Assembly: GCA_964035545.1 (NCBI GenBank)
Contig: OZ037767.1
Coordinates: forward strand, 2,174,680 to 2,238,679
Origin: Bugula neritina
Lineage: Eukaryota > Bryozoa > Gymnolaemata > Cheilostomatida > Bugulidae
Length of the DNA: 64,000 nucleotides
Direction: 5' to 3'
Shown here piece after piece: positions 25,601-38,800 of this stretch (position 1 is the stretch's first letter; the number at the start of each line of letters is the position of its first letter). Below the pieces are notes generated by a model. That model did not search any database. It saw nothing but the letters and a program-made list of their open reading frames with translations, and had not been told where the DNA came from. The position numbers were made by a program, and so were the translations under genes.

Positions 25601-28600
25601 GTACAGGCAAAACCAGTTCAATATTTCACCAAAATAATTAATGCAATTATTTTTAAAGTAATAATATTATTACACCAAACAGTGTAGACTGTAGAAGAAG
25701 CACCATTTCTCAAATATTTGGAGGTCTTCTTTCACCTGGCGTTAGCAAACTCAAAGTTTGCAGTATCTACAAACATAAAGATATGTGCCTTGGCAGAACC
25801 AATTCTATTCTATAAAAATGCTTAGTGTTCTATAACTGTGCCGTATAAGTTTAAATGATATTTTCACGAGACAAATATTTTATCAAGTTTGCTTTTGTAA
25901 CACTTTCTAAAATATTTTTTTAATATTTTATAAAGCTCCATGCTAGTTCAAATGGGTAGGTTTCAGATTTTTGACTGCTTGAGTCTTTATGATATACTGG
26001 AGTTATCCCTTCCTATCAGGTCTGTATGTGATTAAATGGCTGTACTGAATGCATTGCAGATGGCTGCTGTTAATGAGTAGCTATGTAACAGCATCTGGAG
26101 GTAGTTGCTCAATCATCTGGCATCAATTTGAATTCGGAGTGAATCAGTGCTATTCAATCTTCCAATCACCTTTATAATCTATACTCTGCTATCAGACATC
26201 CCACCCATCTCTTCATGTACTTAACATCAATCTCCAACCCAGACAGAAATTGCCTTTTACTTTGCTAATTATAAAGTTCTAGTTTTGAGTTCATGTAGTT
26301 CACTGATTTTATATACCTTCTCTACTCAACTGCTCTGGCGAATATGACAAATTTCTTCTGTTACTGAAAGACACCATAACATGCTAGACTAGTTCCATAT
26401 AACTTAATATGGCTGAAGCCATCTTGTTGTTCTTTCATTGCGATTTGAAATGTTGCCAAAAGCTGCAATCAGTTCATCTAAATAATTGCACACATAATTT
26501 GTTTAATATTTCTGCTGCTGGAATGTAATAACTTGCAGTCCACATTGTGCTTCTTCAATACACACATGTACCTTTGTTATTACATAAGTGAAAGCTTACT
26601 CATGATTATGCAGAAAGTTCTTATATGAGCAGAACTCTTGTAATTAATTGGTCTAGTATTGGTGTCCATCAAAGTTCATATATAGTTGTTTCATTAGAAA
26701 ATTGAACTAAAATTTTAAAAATATGTCTACTATAATTTTGAGTGCATGAGTTCTTACTTTGTCATTATGTTTCGTTTCACTCAGTTGTTTTTTGATGTTT
26801 GATATAAATTAAGAGATTATGAACAAAGGTTGAAATTGTGCATACGTAGCTTACTAAAGAGTCGAAAAATTTTGCTTTTGATAAAGCCAAACTTTCAACC
26901 AAAAATCTTTTATTCATCCAACTTTTGAATACAGAATTTGAATATTTAAAAGTGACGTAAAGACATTTTTGTCAGCAAGGCTGAGTAGAAATAGAAGTTA
27001 ATTTACAACTTGTATTTTCTAATTTTGTCAAGTTGGGAAATTTGAAAATTAACTCGAAGCTTGCGAGTTTGAGTACCACCACCAACCAGCTTAACAACCC
27101 CGCAGTTCACAAAAGTTACTGTATGTTTTTTTATATCCAGGCTTATCTACTATGAGTAGAATTTTATCAATATTTGGCAAGTAATAACCAAAATTAAGCA
27201 CCATTATTCAACTGGAAAATGGTCTGTTATTTGATGTAATGGCTTGAAGGGCCTGTGAAAAGCGTTTACCAGACGCTCTTAACTTGATTATGGTGACATT
27301 TGCTCAGCTATTAAACTTCTGGTTACGAATTGAATGTTAAACTTAGCTCCTAGGGAAAAACTGCATTTTCAAATCTAGCGCTATGCCTCACCCACCCTTT
27401 AGACCAAAGTTTTATAGGAGAGCTTAATTAGCTAAAGTGTTGATAGGTTTTCTGGAATAATAATTATTAAATACTGCCTCTGTCAGGACAGGCCTGTGTT
27501 TAACCTAATGGCTTTTCCATACTGATTTCCATAGCAGCTAAAACCACATGTGTTAGCAATAAAGCTGAGCGTATTGTTAACAGCAGGCTCATCAATTTCA
27601 TTGGTTGAATGCAGGGATAACTCAATCCGATGCAGTCAATTCACTTTCTGTACACACACTAGCATTGTATCGTCACTATTAATCAGTAAATCACGTTCAA
27701 TCAGTTCAATTGGTAGTCGATCTGATTCCGTGAATATCTCATCCGATTCCAGCATTTTTACCAAAGGATATTCAAATTGAATCCGAGTAACTTACGTTGG
27801 AGCTTGGATTATTTATTCTGTGGATTTTTTCTCAATTGTGTGTCGTCTGCACCTTAGAATTAGATCTAGAGATGCAAAGTTATTCGGGAGGAAGTGGGTC
27901 GGTGGGCCGAGGGAGTGGTGTGCAAGAGTTAGACATGGATTTATGGTGCACGCAGTGTATGTGGTCTCCGCAGCATCTCTATTCTACATGCCCTCACCAA
28001 AACACATCTAGCACAGCACCCCCTTCTGTATATAACTCTAATCCATACTACCCTAGTTCACAGGCTATGCTGCCACCTTCAATGCAGATGCCCCCACCTT
28101 CCATTCACCAACCTTCTCAGTCTTATTACATGCCTTGGGTAAGTCTTTAGGAGTGCACGTACACTCTTTTAAATTGGGAAATGATCATTTTTGATCCAGT
28201 TTAGCTGTAAGTGTAAAGATTTAAATTTGAGATTCGATTAGATTTCTTATGTTTCAAGTTAGAGTTTGTCCTCTTGTCTTAATTTGAATGCAGATAGGTT
28301 TGCATGTCAGGAAGATTCAACAGAGCTAGTTTTATAAGTAACAAATTGTAACTCACAGACATATGCTTTAAGTTTATATGTCAACTTCAAGCAAGCTTCA
28401 TTCTCTGGAATATTCATTTGGGGTAAATAATAATAACTTCAGTTTTTACTTTTTAAAAAAACTGGCTTTTCTTGATACAACTATCACTGAAACTAAAAGT
28501 AAATATATCTTTTGACCTTCACCCTAATCGCACTTCTTTCTAAATTTGTTACAGATGGCCAACTATGGAAATGTAAAAAATTTAAAGTTAGAGTAAATTT

Positions 28601-31600
28601 AATGACTTTTTAGCATTAAATTTTTATTTTACAGAATTCAACTATTTTTTTTTAAAGAATATACTCAAAAATGAACAAGGACACACAATGAACTTGTAAT
28701 TCAAAACTACAATTAAGTTATTAAGTTTCATAGTTGGAAGATCTCCTTTTAATCTGTTATAACAAGATCACAAGGTTATATTATTAACAGTACTTGACCT
28801 ATATTGACTGGTTGTGAAACTCACTTCAGTGCACAGTAAAGTTCCAACATTGTTATTAATTAAGGCAGTTATTTCCTGCCTCTAGGATCTATGAACGTGT
28901 AACACTTGAATATATCTGCATTGTGATTTTCACTTTAAAACCAATTTTTAATAATAAATTTTCTTTTTTATAATTAAAGAGTATTTTATGATTTTTTCCA
29001 AAACCAATCTTATCAAGAGATAAGCCTGCAGGAATGAAGAATTTGGAAAAAACATGTATACTAGAGGAAAAATTTAGCAAAGGAAGTTACGTTCTCTTGA
29101 AAATTTTAACCCGCAACTTAATGAAAATTCATAAAATATAAAGAACTTGAGTTTTTGAAATTTTATGGTTACTGCACCTCATTATCTTATTCCACCTCTC
29201 ATTCAAAATTAAAATAATCGTATAATGTAAATCTAGATTCATTAATGAGCAGTCGACCAGCCACTCTAAAATTAAATTTCTCACTTGTTAAGGAAATTTA
29301 AAGAAGTTCTGCAAATGCTTATGGCATTTTCTGTTGATTTTTTCAGCAGCATCTAAAATGCTGATTCATATTTTATGATGCCTATAATCTTGGGAATAAA
29401 TCATCAAGTTTTATGCCAGTTTTAAGTAATTTTAAGTTGTGATCCTTCCTGTGTGACATTCCTCATAAAATGACCAGCAAATGCAGTTTCTGTGGGCATC
29501 AGAGAAATTTCAACAAATTTGTATTATAAAAGAAACTTTTGCAACTTCATGAAACTTCAAAAACGTTTTTTTAAAGGAGCCTAAAGTATAGTGTGCTGAT
29601 ATTTCACTTATAGCGCAACAGCTAAAGAATGGATATAATGCCTAAACTAGGTTACATGATAGATAAAAGAGTAGTGGTGGGTTTAAACTACCAAACTTAT
29701 GTTACAAAGTGATCTAGCATTCTCTTACTGATTTGAAAACCATTCAGTGAATCAAAGTTGAGTAATCAAGTGATGACATTTGATATAGCTCTGACAACTT
29801 GTTATTTAAATGTATTTCTCTAATACACTCTAGTCTAATTCCCTTACAGTATGTGATTAGAGTGAACTGGTACATCAGGCTCTATCTTCCTGCTAGTCTT
29901 TACTCCATCTTCAAATATCTCAAAAGTTGTTGGTAATCAGCAATGTATATCGCATTCAAACTATTGCAATCAAGTAACTAAGCTGGACTTTTCCTACAAA
30001 TAGAACGCATTTAACGTCTACACAAGACTATCACGGTTTACTGTTCAGCTCTTAGTATTTTGGTGTCGAAACACAGAAATAGAATCTAGGCCTTTATTTA
30101 AAAAAAACTAATTAAAACTAATTCAAAATATTGAAATTAACAGCGTGATGTTATCTGCAGTCTTTCTTTCAGTCTGCTGATACACTTGTGGAGTTGTCTC
30201 CACTAATGTCTGTTCAAAGACAATTTGTGGCTTATATAAGGTTCAGTTTAGAATTGAGAAAGTTGTTAGAGTCAGCCTAAACTATTCTTTGCTGCAAAAC
30301 AGTATGTTAGACATATTCATGTCACCATGATAATAAACAGCGTGGCATTGGAGGTCTCGATTCGTACCTGGGATGGGGTTGGGGAGGGGGCTCTAGACTC
30401 TCAATACCTCACTATGAACTGTCCCACAGTCCAGCTACTAACTCCTTACTGCTTATTAACTGTTGAGGCAATGTTACCCGCCATAAAATTAAAAAAACAT
30501 ACTTTATTTGTACGAAAGATGAGGCTTTTGTTGCTCCACTGCTTCTAAAATAAGTTTGCAAGTTTTTCAAACCTGCAAGAATTACTTTAATTAATTTTTC
30601 TACTGTGAATAGTATTTCATTTTGTATTTTTGTATTTTTTTTAGCCAACAGCACACTACCAAGAATCCACACCTGGTAAGTTTGTTTTCTTTAACTTTAA
30701 AAAATTAATTATAGAAATTACTACAATTTCTGAAAACATTAATGCATTTTTAAATTGAAATCATTGGAAATATTTTTATAGTGTGATACTGCTAGATAAT
30801 TATGAAAAGCAAATGCAGTATTGGAGAAACTTGAAAAAGCAGGTGTTCAAACAATTTTACATAATAAATCATGTTCTTCAAATTTTATAAGAAAATAAAA
30901 AATCAGGCAACTTAAAGTTTTTTTATATCAACAAATGAAATATTATTTTTTATACTATACTTTTGAAAATTGTTTCATGCAATTAAAGCCTCATAGTTGT
31001 TATTTGGATTAGGCTATTAAATTAAGTTTGGTAATTAATAATCTACACTGTTGAAATTCTGCCTTCAAATATATTTTACTGAATTTTACGATGATTGGAA
31101 TAGAAAAAAATTCTGGTCAATCTTTTATAAGTAAAGTAAATAATTCACGAAATCACTGATTAGAATCAATAAATGATTTTCAATGCTTTAAGATTTAGCT
31201 GCTTTATTCACTACTTCAAAATGTTGTACCATTTTATTTGCCAACCTTATAATGATACACAGTAGGCTTCACTAATTGGGGTAAAGCTTTAATATGAAAA
31301 TTTGAAGCTTTTCTGTTGTGGAAATATATCTTAGTTTTTGTTGGTAGGCTATAATGTTATGTTTCAAATTGGAAATAGATAACTATCATCTTAGATCCAT
31401 TTTAATTGCTAGACAAGATAGGTTGGCCAGAAGTTATTTCAGAAATCATAAAGAAATAAAGTTGATTGATAACAGACCATGGAATTAGCCAACAGTTCTT
31501 CATCAATGACCTAGCACTGGTTGACCTAGCCTTGTAAACTGAAACTCTACTCACTGCATACTGAAATATTTAGTTGTGTTATAATATTATACACCAACCA

Positions 31601-34373
31601 CGCCCACACTATGGTATTGATTGAAGGCTATGGTTTATTTTTACAAATCCATAAATTAATAAAACATTTACTTTTATACACTCAAATTTTTGTAATATTT
31701 CTAACTGGTTGGTTTGTTATGACTAGTAGAAAACTAATTAGTATAAAAAAGTAAAAATAAATTGATTATAAGTCTACAGTAATGGGTTAATTGCCTCCTT
31801 GGCATGTGAAAATACTCTAATATTGATAGCCTTGTATCACCTGAGTACCAGTTAAAACTGAAATTTATTACAATTTTTCGTTAGCTACAACGTTTTGCTC
31901 CTTTTCTTACTGAAAAAAGCAGGTTTAAACTGAGTAAGAAAAAATATCCTTGTTCCTTTTTGTAGCCTTGTTTCTCCGGGAATTAATGATTGGAATGTGC
32001 TTTACTTGATTGTGCAACATTTGGCATAGTAAACCCTAATTACAAAAGTCTGAAATTTATTTCAAAATGCATTCAAGATGTCACCAGGTTTTAATGTTTT
32101 TTGTTGACCAACTGCATAGTTTAGTGGTGAATCATCATGAGTAAACTACTATTGTGTATGTCTAGTATTCAATCAGATCCAAACATTCTCTTACAAATAT
32201 CTTGCTACAGGAAGCTCAAAAGGAAGAAGTATTAAAAGCAAAGATGCTTCGTTACCTTCCCCATCAGAGTCTGACAGTCAGTCGTCTGTGAAAGGTATAC
32301 CCGGATCAGGAGCCAAACGGACCAGGTTTGACGGAGAAGAGTCTATAGATGGGTGAGTTCAATAGAGAAAAAATGAATTTTTACTTTTTAATTTTTTTCA
32401 GCTTGAAACGGTCAGGTATGTTAATTTGGAGTTATCATATAACCCGGTTTAGTTTCATTTTTTTTATTCAGCAATAATAGATTTACTCATTGTTTTAAAC
32501 TATTTAATTTTTACTCTACTGCTGAAAAGTTGTTTCTTTTTTCATAGCAAACAATTAAAAAATGTTGATTACTAAAATACAACTTTGAATTAGATAATAT
32601 TGTTAGCAGATGCACAGGAGACTGATGCAGTATGAGACTTTTCAGTGTGCGCTTGAAATAAACTAGCTATTAGTTTGGAATATAATTTAAAGTGTGATTA
32701 AATTAAAAATTTACTAAAAGTGTACTATTTTTCCAGGTAATAATCTATACGTGGTTTTAATTAAAATTATTACTCTTTTTATAGATTAGTTTCTAATTTT
32801 AATACTATCATGATATGTCTGACAAGAATGAGATTTGATAGCCATTAACTGCTTACGTCTAAAACTAAAATATTCCCAAGTGGTCATTTTTTAATTTTTT
32901 ATAAATTGTTTTACAGAAGCGAAGAGGTTATTGATCCTGATGAGACGCCGGAAATGAAACAAGAGAGAGAAAGACAGCGTCGAATGGCCAACAACGCCCG
33001 AGAAAGGATTCGAGTGAGAGACATAAATGAAGCATTCAAGGAGCTGGGTAGAATGTGCCAGATGCATATGCAGAACGATAAACCACAGACTAAACTCACT
33101 GTACTACAGCAAGCTGTCAATATTATTACATCGCTGGAAGCAGCTGTTAGAGGTTTGGAGTTATGCTCTCTATTTTGGGCTGTGCCTTGCATGATACTGG
33201 TTATTATAATTTGACTATATCTTTACTATAATGATATATAGCTTTAAGACTGGTGGCTTTGGTATTAACACGTACTGTGTCAGTTTGTATTTTGCCCTTT
33301 AGACTTATCACAATGACATTTTTGACAGTTTACAATTTTTTGCTCAATAAAACTTTAGTTTACGTGATATGTAAAAGCTACTCAGATACTCTATGGCTGA
33401 GGATTGATTCTTCATTAGTGTTCGTAATATTTGCTACAGTATTATTAAAATTTGAGCCATGAGTAAAACGTCTGTGCATTTTGAGTATTAGTACTCTGAT
33501 AGTTTGGACATTCTCTATACTCTATTAAAAATATCTTACAATGATTTTAATCACTCATTTTATTAAGATTAATAGTTAATAAATATAACCTACGGGTTTG
33601 GACAGATCTGGAGTAATTAATGTTTGCAATATTATGTCATTTAGAAAGAAACCTAAATCCCAAACAGGCGTGTTTAAAGAGACGGGAGGAAGAGAAAGGA
33701 GAGATACCTAGTTCGCTCAGTGGTCCGAGTGCGTCAGCTAATAACTTACCAGGTGAATAAATAGCAACTACAATTACAGTTGCCCCTGAAATCTGAATTT
33801 AAACTACACAGGCTGTGCTTGTCATTCAAGTGTAGTAGTGGAGAAATTTTGATAGACTGAGCTCTCTAATATTCTTTATAGATCTCGGTTTGCGGTAGGC
33901 CAAACTTTCTAAACATAACCATTGAACTATAACTAAGGAAGTTTTATTTCATTGAACATAACTTTTCTTTGCTACATTTTTAATCTAAAACACAGGCGTT
34001 TCCCAATTTTTCCATTACTGCACTTACTTCTTTTATTTGCTTTGACACTATATATTATGAAATAGGATGATACTTAATTGACAGTCTTGTTAATGTATTC
34101 AAGCACGAATCCCCATACAAATAAACTGTACTGACATTTGTTGTATTTTATTCTATTTTGTTAGGCGCGACTCAACAAAACTTATCAATGTCTTCCAGGG
34201 GAGGCAACTCAGCTCAGACATCTTATACCCCCTACCCCCCCACTTCCTCTAATAGCCAACCATCCCAAAGTTTATATCCAGAGTACTACAATCCTTCTAT
34301 GATGACTCAACGACTGGTCACTGATGACATGCTGCCTCAAAATGTTACGGCTCCGAAAACATCGGCTTCCTGA
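15818..34373 (+). CDS. TCF4/12-like: Class I bHLH transcription factor (E-protein, TCF3/TCF4/TCF12/daughterless family)
   Basis: Seventeen phase-consistent exons: 15818-15877, 16012-16081, 17275-17312, 17802-17951, 18975-19008, 19127-19149, 22541-22613, 23075-23193, 23528-23591, 24012-24082, 24593-24772, 27872-28138, 30645-30675, 32211-32352, 32917-33152, 33645-33752, 34165-34373 (stop TGA), about 624 residues. Diagnostic parts: the AD1 helix in exon 1 ([10 protein letters not shown]); a loop-helix (AD2-like) segment in exon 11 ([19 protein letters not shown]); the basic region and HLH in exon 15 ([39 protein letters not shown]); and the family-specific C-terminal extension in exon 16 ([18 protein letters not shown]). 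E-proteins dimerise with tissue-specific bHLH factors and bind CANNTG E-boxes in the nucleus. Only one bHLH exon is seen, so there is no E12/E47-type exon choice. The exon 12 acceptor (CTAGAG before 27872) is chosen to keep phase; AG at 27856-27857 is an alternative. The start ATG has an in-frame stop upstream. Long introns, up to about 3.4 kb, show no other gene. Confidence 0.93.
16587..16642. repeat. (TA)n microsatellite followed by a T run
   Basis: Nearly pure TA dinucleotides, interrupted once by TG, followed by about 10 T. It lies in intron 2 of the E-protein gene. Confidence 0.9.
20288..20370 (+). repeat. 13-bp tandem repeat in E-protein intron 6
   Basis: About six to seven copies of a 13-bp word close to AGTAGTAACTGTC, with one- or two-base variants (TT for TC). 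The array ends about 60 bases before the candidate alternative first exon at 20430. Confidence 0.85.
20430..20474 (+). CDS. Candidate alternative first coding exon of the E-protein gene
   Basis: ATG at 20430 in a good context (ACCATGA) opens [15 protein letters not shown] and ends at a GTAGGC donor in phase 0, which joins in frame to exon 7 at 22541. An in-frame TAA lies 15 bases before the ATG with no AG between them, so this cannot be an ordinary internal exon read through from upstream. Vertebrate E-protein genes use internal promoters giving short isoforms without AD1; this exon would do the same here. Evidence is frame, start context and donor only; no conserved motif supports it. Confidence 0.35.
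24381..24457 (+). repeat. Head-to-tail decamers resembling p53-family half-sites
   Basis: Five contiguous 10-bp units at 24381-24430 (AAGCATGTTC, TAGCATGTTC, TGGCATGTTC and two more TAGCATGTTC) and a sixth, TAACATGTTC, at 24448-24457. The first matches the p53-family half-site RRRCWWGYYY completely; the others match 9 of 10. They lie in E-protein intron 10. This may be a plain minisatellite that happens to fit. Confidence 0.6.
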
Positions 34374-35041
34374 TTATTGACTAGAATTTACTTTTTGAAA
34401 CATGTTAGCTTAGCCTTGACCTTGCTATATAGTTCAAGGTCATATTAAAGCTTCCTATTCCATGAAAGGACAGTAAATACTTATGAACCTGTATTAACTT
34501 TATACATGGTGTTGATTGAACACAGTTGAACGTTCATACAGAAATGATGGTAACTAATGTGCTAGACTATGTATTACAATCTGAATGTAACACTACTTAA
34601 CGCTTCTATGCCATTATGACATCTTCCACGTGAAACTCAAAGTTCTGTTATATTTGACAGCAAAATAATCACCCTGTTATATTTTTTAATAATCTGTTTT
34701 GAGATCTGAGACTATGAGGAAGTAAGACTCTAAGGCTATTGGAATATCTCTTCTGCACTTGCAATACAGAATATTTTTTACCGATATACTGATTTAATTT
34801 GACTCACTAAATATTCTTAGTCACGCTATTTGTCAATTGCGTCTGCATAGAACAGTAGGGTTAATTACGTAGTTTTTGTAATTATTTCTAATTTTAAATT
34901 TCCATCTTACTTACATTATTTTATTTAATGCATTCATTTAATTTTACGCATATGTACAGGGAGCATGACAATATTATATTGTTATTTTACTATTCTGCAT
35001 TATAGAGGGTTATCTTAACAAATTTTAACATTAATATGTGC

Positions 35042-35047
35042 AATAAA
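35042..35047 (+). terminator. Poly(A) signal AATAAA of the E-protein gene
   Basis: Canonical signal about 670 bases after the E-protein stop. The interval 34374-35041 has no coding signal and is read as 3' UTR. Confidence 0.5.
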
Positions 35048-35198
35048 GTATGTTAGCAAAGTATATTGAAATTTGTTATTTTTTCCACAAGCTAGTTTTC
35101 TTTATGGGATCAATTCATTATGAAAATTATTGACCCTAGTTACTTAGTTGTTGAGGAGAAAAAAAAATCACAATATACCAGTGTATATGCATGTACAG

Positions 35199-35200
<2 letters not shown>

Positions 35201-35276
<76 letters not shown>
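35201..35276. repeat. (AT)n microsatellite
   Basis: Thirty-eight uninterrupted AT units between the E-protein 3' end and the SF3B2 start. The Ile-Tyr open frame across it is an artefact of the repeat. Confidence 0.97.
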
Positions 35277-35284
<8 letters not shown>

Positions 35285-35771
35285 ATAACTACTACACATA
35301 ATATAGAATATCCTAATACATAATATGCAGCATTGGATATTGTATTTTAGCTAGCATTATGATATAATCAACTTATTCCTGAAATTTGTCGTTTTTCTAT
35401 GGCTATAAACTGACTTTACAACATGCTGACAGTTATCAATACAAAAGGTATATTCAAACTACGGTACATATATATTATGTTGCAACTTACATAGTATTGA
35501 AAGGGGGGATTTACGCTACATACTAATAACTAATATAACGCATTTTTTTCTAGAACGCTCAAGAAAGCGAGTAGCATTAGAGTTGTCTATCCTAAACAAT
35601 TGATTTTAAAAACTAGCGTCTTTCCTGCAGGTATAAAATATTCAAACTAATTGATACCAAATATAAACCGTGTTGTATAAAGTCTTTCAGGGTTGAAGGA
35701 AGGTCACAATATATATAATTATAATAGAACAAAAATTCGTATTAACTTTAGTCGTTTCGCATTTGCGTGCT

Positions 35772-35834
35772 ATGGTCACACTCTCTCACTCTGTTATTCT
35801 GGTTCCACACTATCACAATGTCTCAGGCAAATAA
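35772..35834 (+). promoter_or_regulatory. Possible upstream ORF overlapping the SF3B2 start codon
   Basis: ATG at 35772 (G at -3, G at +4) opens a 20-codon frame ending TAA at 35832-35834. It is out of frame with, and overlaps, the SF3B2 ATG at 35818. If the transcript starts upstream of 35772 this uORF would reduce initiation on SF3B2. The transcription start is unknown. Confidence 0.3.
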
Positions 35835-38800
35835 ATCCAAAGAGGAATTACAAAAACTAAGAGTAGTTGATCTCAGGAAAGAACTTTCGTCTCTTTCTTT
35901 GCCCACAGCAGGTAAACTTAAAGGCATACCCGTACCGCATAAGATTAAGTCTGTCTGTCTTGTCAGTTGTCACAGGTCACTTTAACTTTCGCTTTCAGTT
36001 TCACTCTAACGCAGACTTACGGTTACTTTTCCTCAGAGTCAGTCACTCAAACTGCAAGTTGCAGTTACACTCACATTGAAACTGAATGACTGTAAATCAG
36101 TAAGACTTAGACTAATAAGTAAGTTAAACTTAAAGTTAAAGTTTGATTTCATGAGTTCATGTTATTTCAAATTGGATTTGATTTTCATGACATGCACTCT
36201 TCAGTTTCACATTGACTCAAAGTGATTGATATATTGATCATATTGATATTAATATTCATATTGAAAGTCACTGTTAGTGTTATACTTAGTCTTATGCTAA
36301 TACTTATAGTTATTGTGCCGATGCTTGAATGTCTATAATAATTTAATTTCTTATACAAATTATACGAATTTATTATTAATTGATAATGCAATAATTATAA
36401 TAAATCATCAGATAATCATAATGAATACTGTGTGATTGGTGCGTAAGAGTACAACAAAGTTGGATTGAGTCTAAGCTGATAATTATCGTGATTTATTTCA
36501 ATTCTAGCTAGTAGGAAAATCCCCGAGCTCAACGAGTCTCGCGGTGAATAATAGCGAGTCAAACAACACAACATCCCCCTTTCTAAGTGGGTTACAAAAA
36601 ACATTTATATGTAATTACGTATGCTATTAATTAAGATTGACAATAGTAAGTGAAGGTTAACAATAGTGAGAAAAAACATGACAATATGTATTTTTATGAT
36701 TGTTCCATAGAAGGCACGAGTGTCTCCGTGGTTAGATCGTCTGGATGTTAATTCATCACATAGTCATCAAATCTCCGGGGCAATCTTCGCTCTCTGGATA
36801 GAGCACAAAACCTACCCGGAACCGTTGGACTGGCTGTATGGGCTAAAGACGTACCCGAGCCCTCTGCGACCAATGTTCCGGGTGCCTGCGTTCCTGATGG
36901 ATTGGCTTTTTTGTTAGCTTTTGGACCAAGCACCTCTGCACCCATAGGAACCGGCGGAGGAGCATTTGGTTCAAGCACCGCGGGGTCCTCTTCCCGAAGA
37001 TCTACCAACGCACTTCTGTTTCGGCGTATAACTCCTGTTTCAGTTTTAACCGTGTATGAGTGTGGAGCTACACTTGCCAGAACTGTGCCCTGTTTCTTAG
37101 TGTCTCTGACATAGACGGGTGAACCTTGAGAAAGTTCAGGCAACAGAGTGGCTTTGTGCCGTTGGTTGTAGTTATTCATGGTCCTTAGATTTATGTGTTG
37201 TTCCTTCTCAGCAATGTTTGGTGGCTTGTGAACCACTCGGGTTTCAGGCATGGAGGGTAGAGTAGTTCGAAGTAGCCTATTCATCAAAAGTTCTGAAGGA
37301 GTGAATCCGTTTTCGAGTGGGGTAGCTCTATAGGTTAATAGGCTTAGGTATGGATCTGTAGTTTTGCTCCACAGACGCTTTACTGTTCCTACCGCTCTCT
37401 CAGCTTCGCCATTGGCTTTTGGATATTTTGGAGAGCTGGTCACGTGTTGAAAACCATAACTCTTGGCAAATTCTTGGAACTCCCTAGAGCTGAACTGAGG
37501 TCCATTGTCAGAAATGAATACCTCGGGAATTCCATGAGTTGAGAAGATGGATTTAACTTTGTCCACAGTGAATGCTGACGACAGTGAGTCTAATCTCCTA
37601 ACTTCTATGTATCTGCTATGATAATCGACCACTAACAGATAGTTCTTTTTCTGGAACTCGAACAGGTCTGCACCTAACTTTATCCAGGGTTTAGATGGCA
37701 AGGTGGATGGCTGCAGAGGCTCCACCGGGGTCGGTGAGTTAATTCTGCACTGTCGACACCCCTGTACCATTTCTTTTATTTGTTTAGACATTCCCGGCCA
37801 CCAGATAGCTCTTCTGGCTCTTGCCTGGCATTTTACTATTCCTTGATGGGCCTGGTGAATGCGGTCAAGCAGTTTTAGTCTTAAGTTGCTAGGGATGACT
37901 AGCCGCTGATCATATAAGAGAAGGCCTTTAGATTGTGTCAAATGTCCTTTGACATCCCAGTAAGGGTGTACTGCTGTGTGGGCATCTGTTTTATATGTAG
38001 GCCATCCTTTTATGATGAGGTTCTGGACCTCTTGGCACACGGCATCTAGTTGTTGTGCCTCCTTGATTTCTTCGATCATCGGATCTATCGAAGGTATAAT
38101 GGAAGTGCTAGCTTCTAGCTCTTCAACCAGCATCACATCTATGCGAGATGGTATACCAGAGGGTGCTCGCGACAATGCATCTGCTACGTGGTTGCGAGAC
38201 CCTGGGATATACTCTATTTTTGGAGCATACCTCATGAGCCGCAGTCTCAATCGGAGAATCCTGGCTGGCACTTGGTCTAAGTCTTTTACACCCATAAGCC
38301 TAACCAAAGGCTTGTGATCCGTCTCTAGAGTGAAAGGTAATCCTCTTAAAAACTGATCAAGCTTGTTGCATGCCCAAGCCATTGCCAATGCCTCCTTTTC
38401 TATTGCGGCGTAATTTTGTTCCACTGAGGTTAAAGACCTTGATGCATAGTATACTGGCCTCCTTGTCCCATCCTTTTGTATTTGGAACATAGCAGCTCCA
38501 AGTCCAGTGTTGCTAGCATCAGTGGCAACAATTGTTTTCAGCTTGGGATCATAGTGTGCTATGACCTGAGCAGACATCAGTGTTTGCTTTACCTTTTGGA
38601 AAGCTTCCTCTTGAGGTTGATTCCATGTCCAAGCCTTACTTTCCTTCAGTAACTCTCTCATGGGAGCTGTGATTTCAGACAGGTGAGGGATAAACTTAGC
38701 TAGCTGATTCAGCATACCATTTAGTCGTCTCAACTCTGTCTTACAGGTAGGGGCTGGAAAGTCACGTATTGATGCGACTTTATCCGGGTCAGGGCTGACT

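Noticed and set aside
27797-27871. Upstream extension of E-protein exon 12 giving a hydrophobic N-terminal leader
   Set aside because: It has no ATG start, and in-phase joining from exon 11 requires the acceptor directly before 27872.
35120-35323. Open frame with an Ile-Tyr repeat
   Set aside because: Translation of an (AT)n microsatellite.
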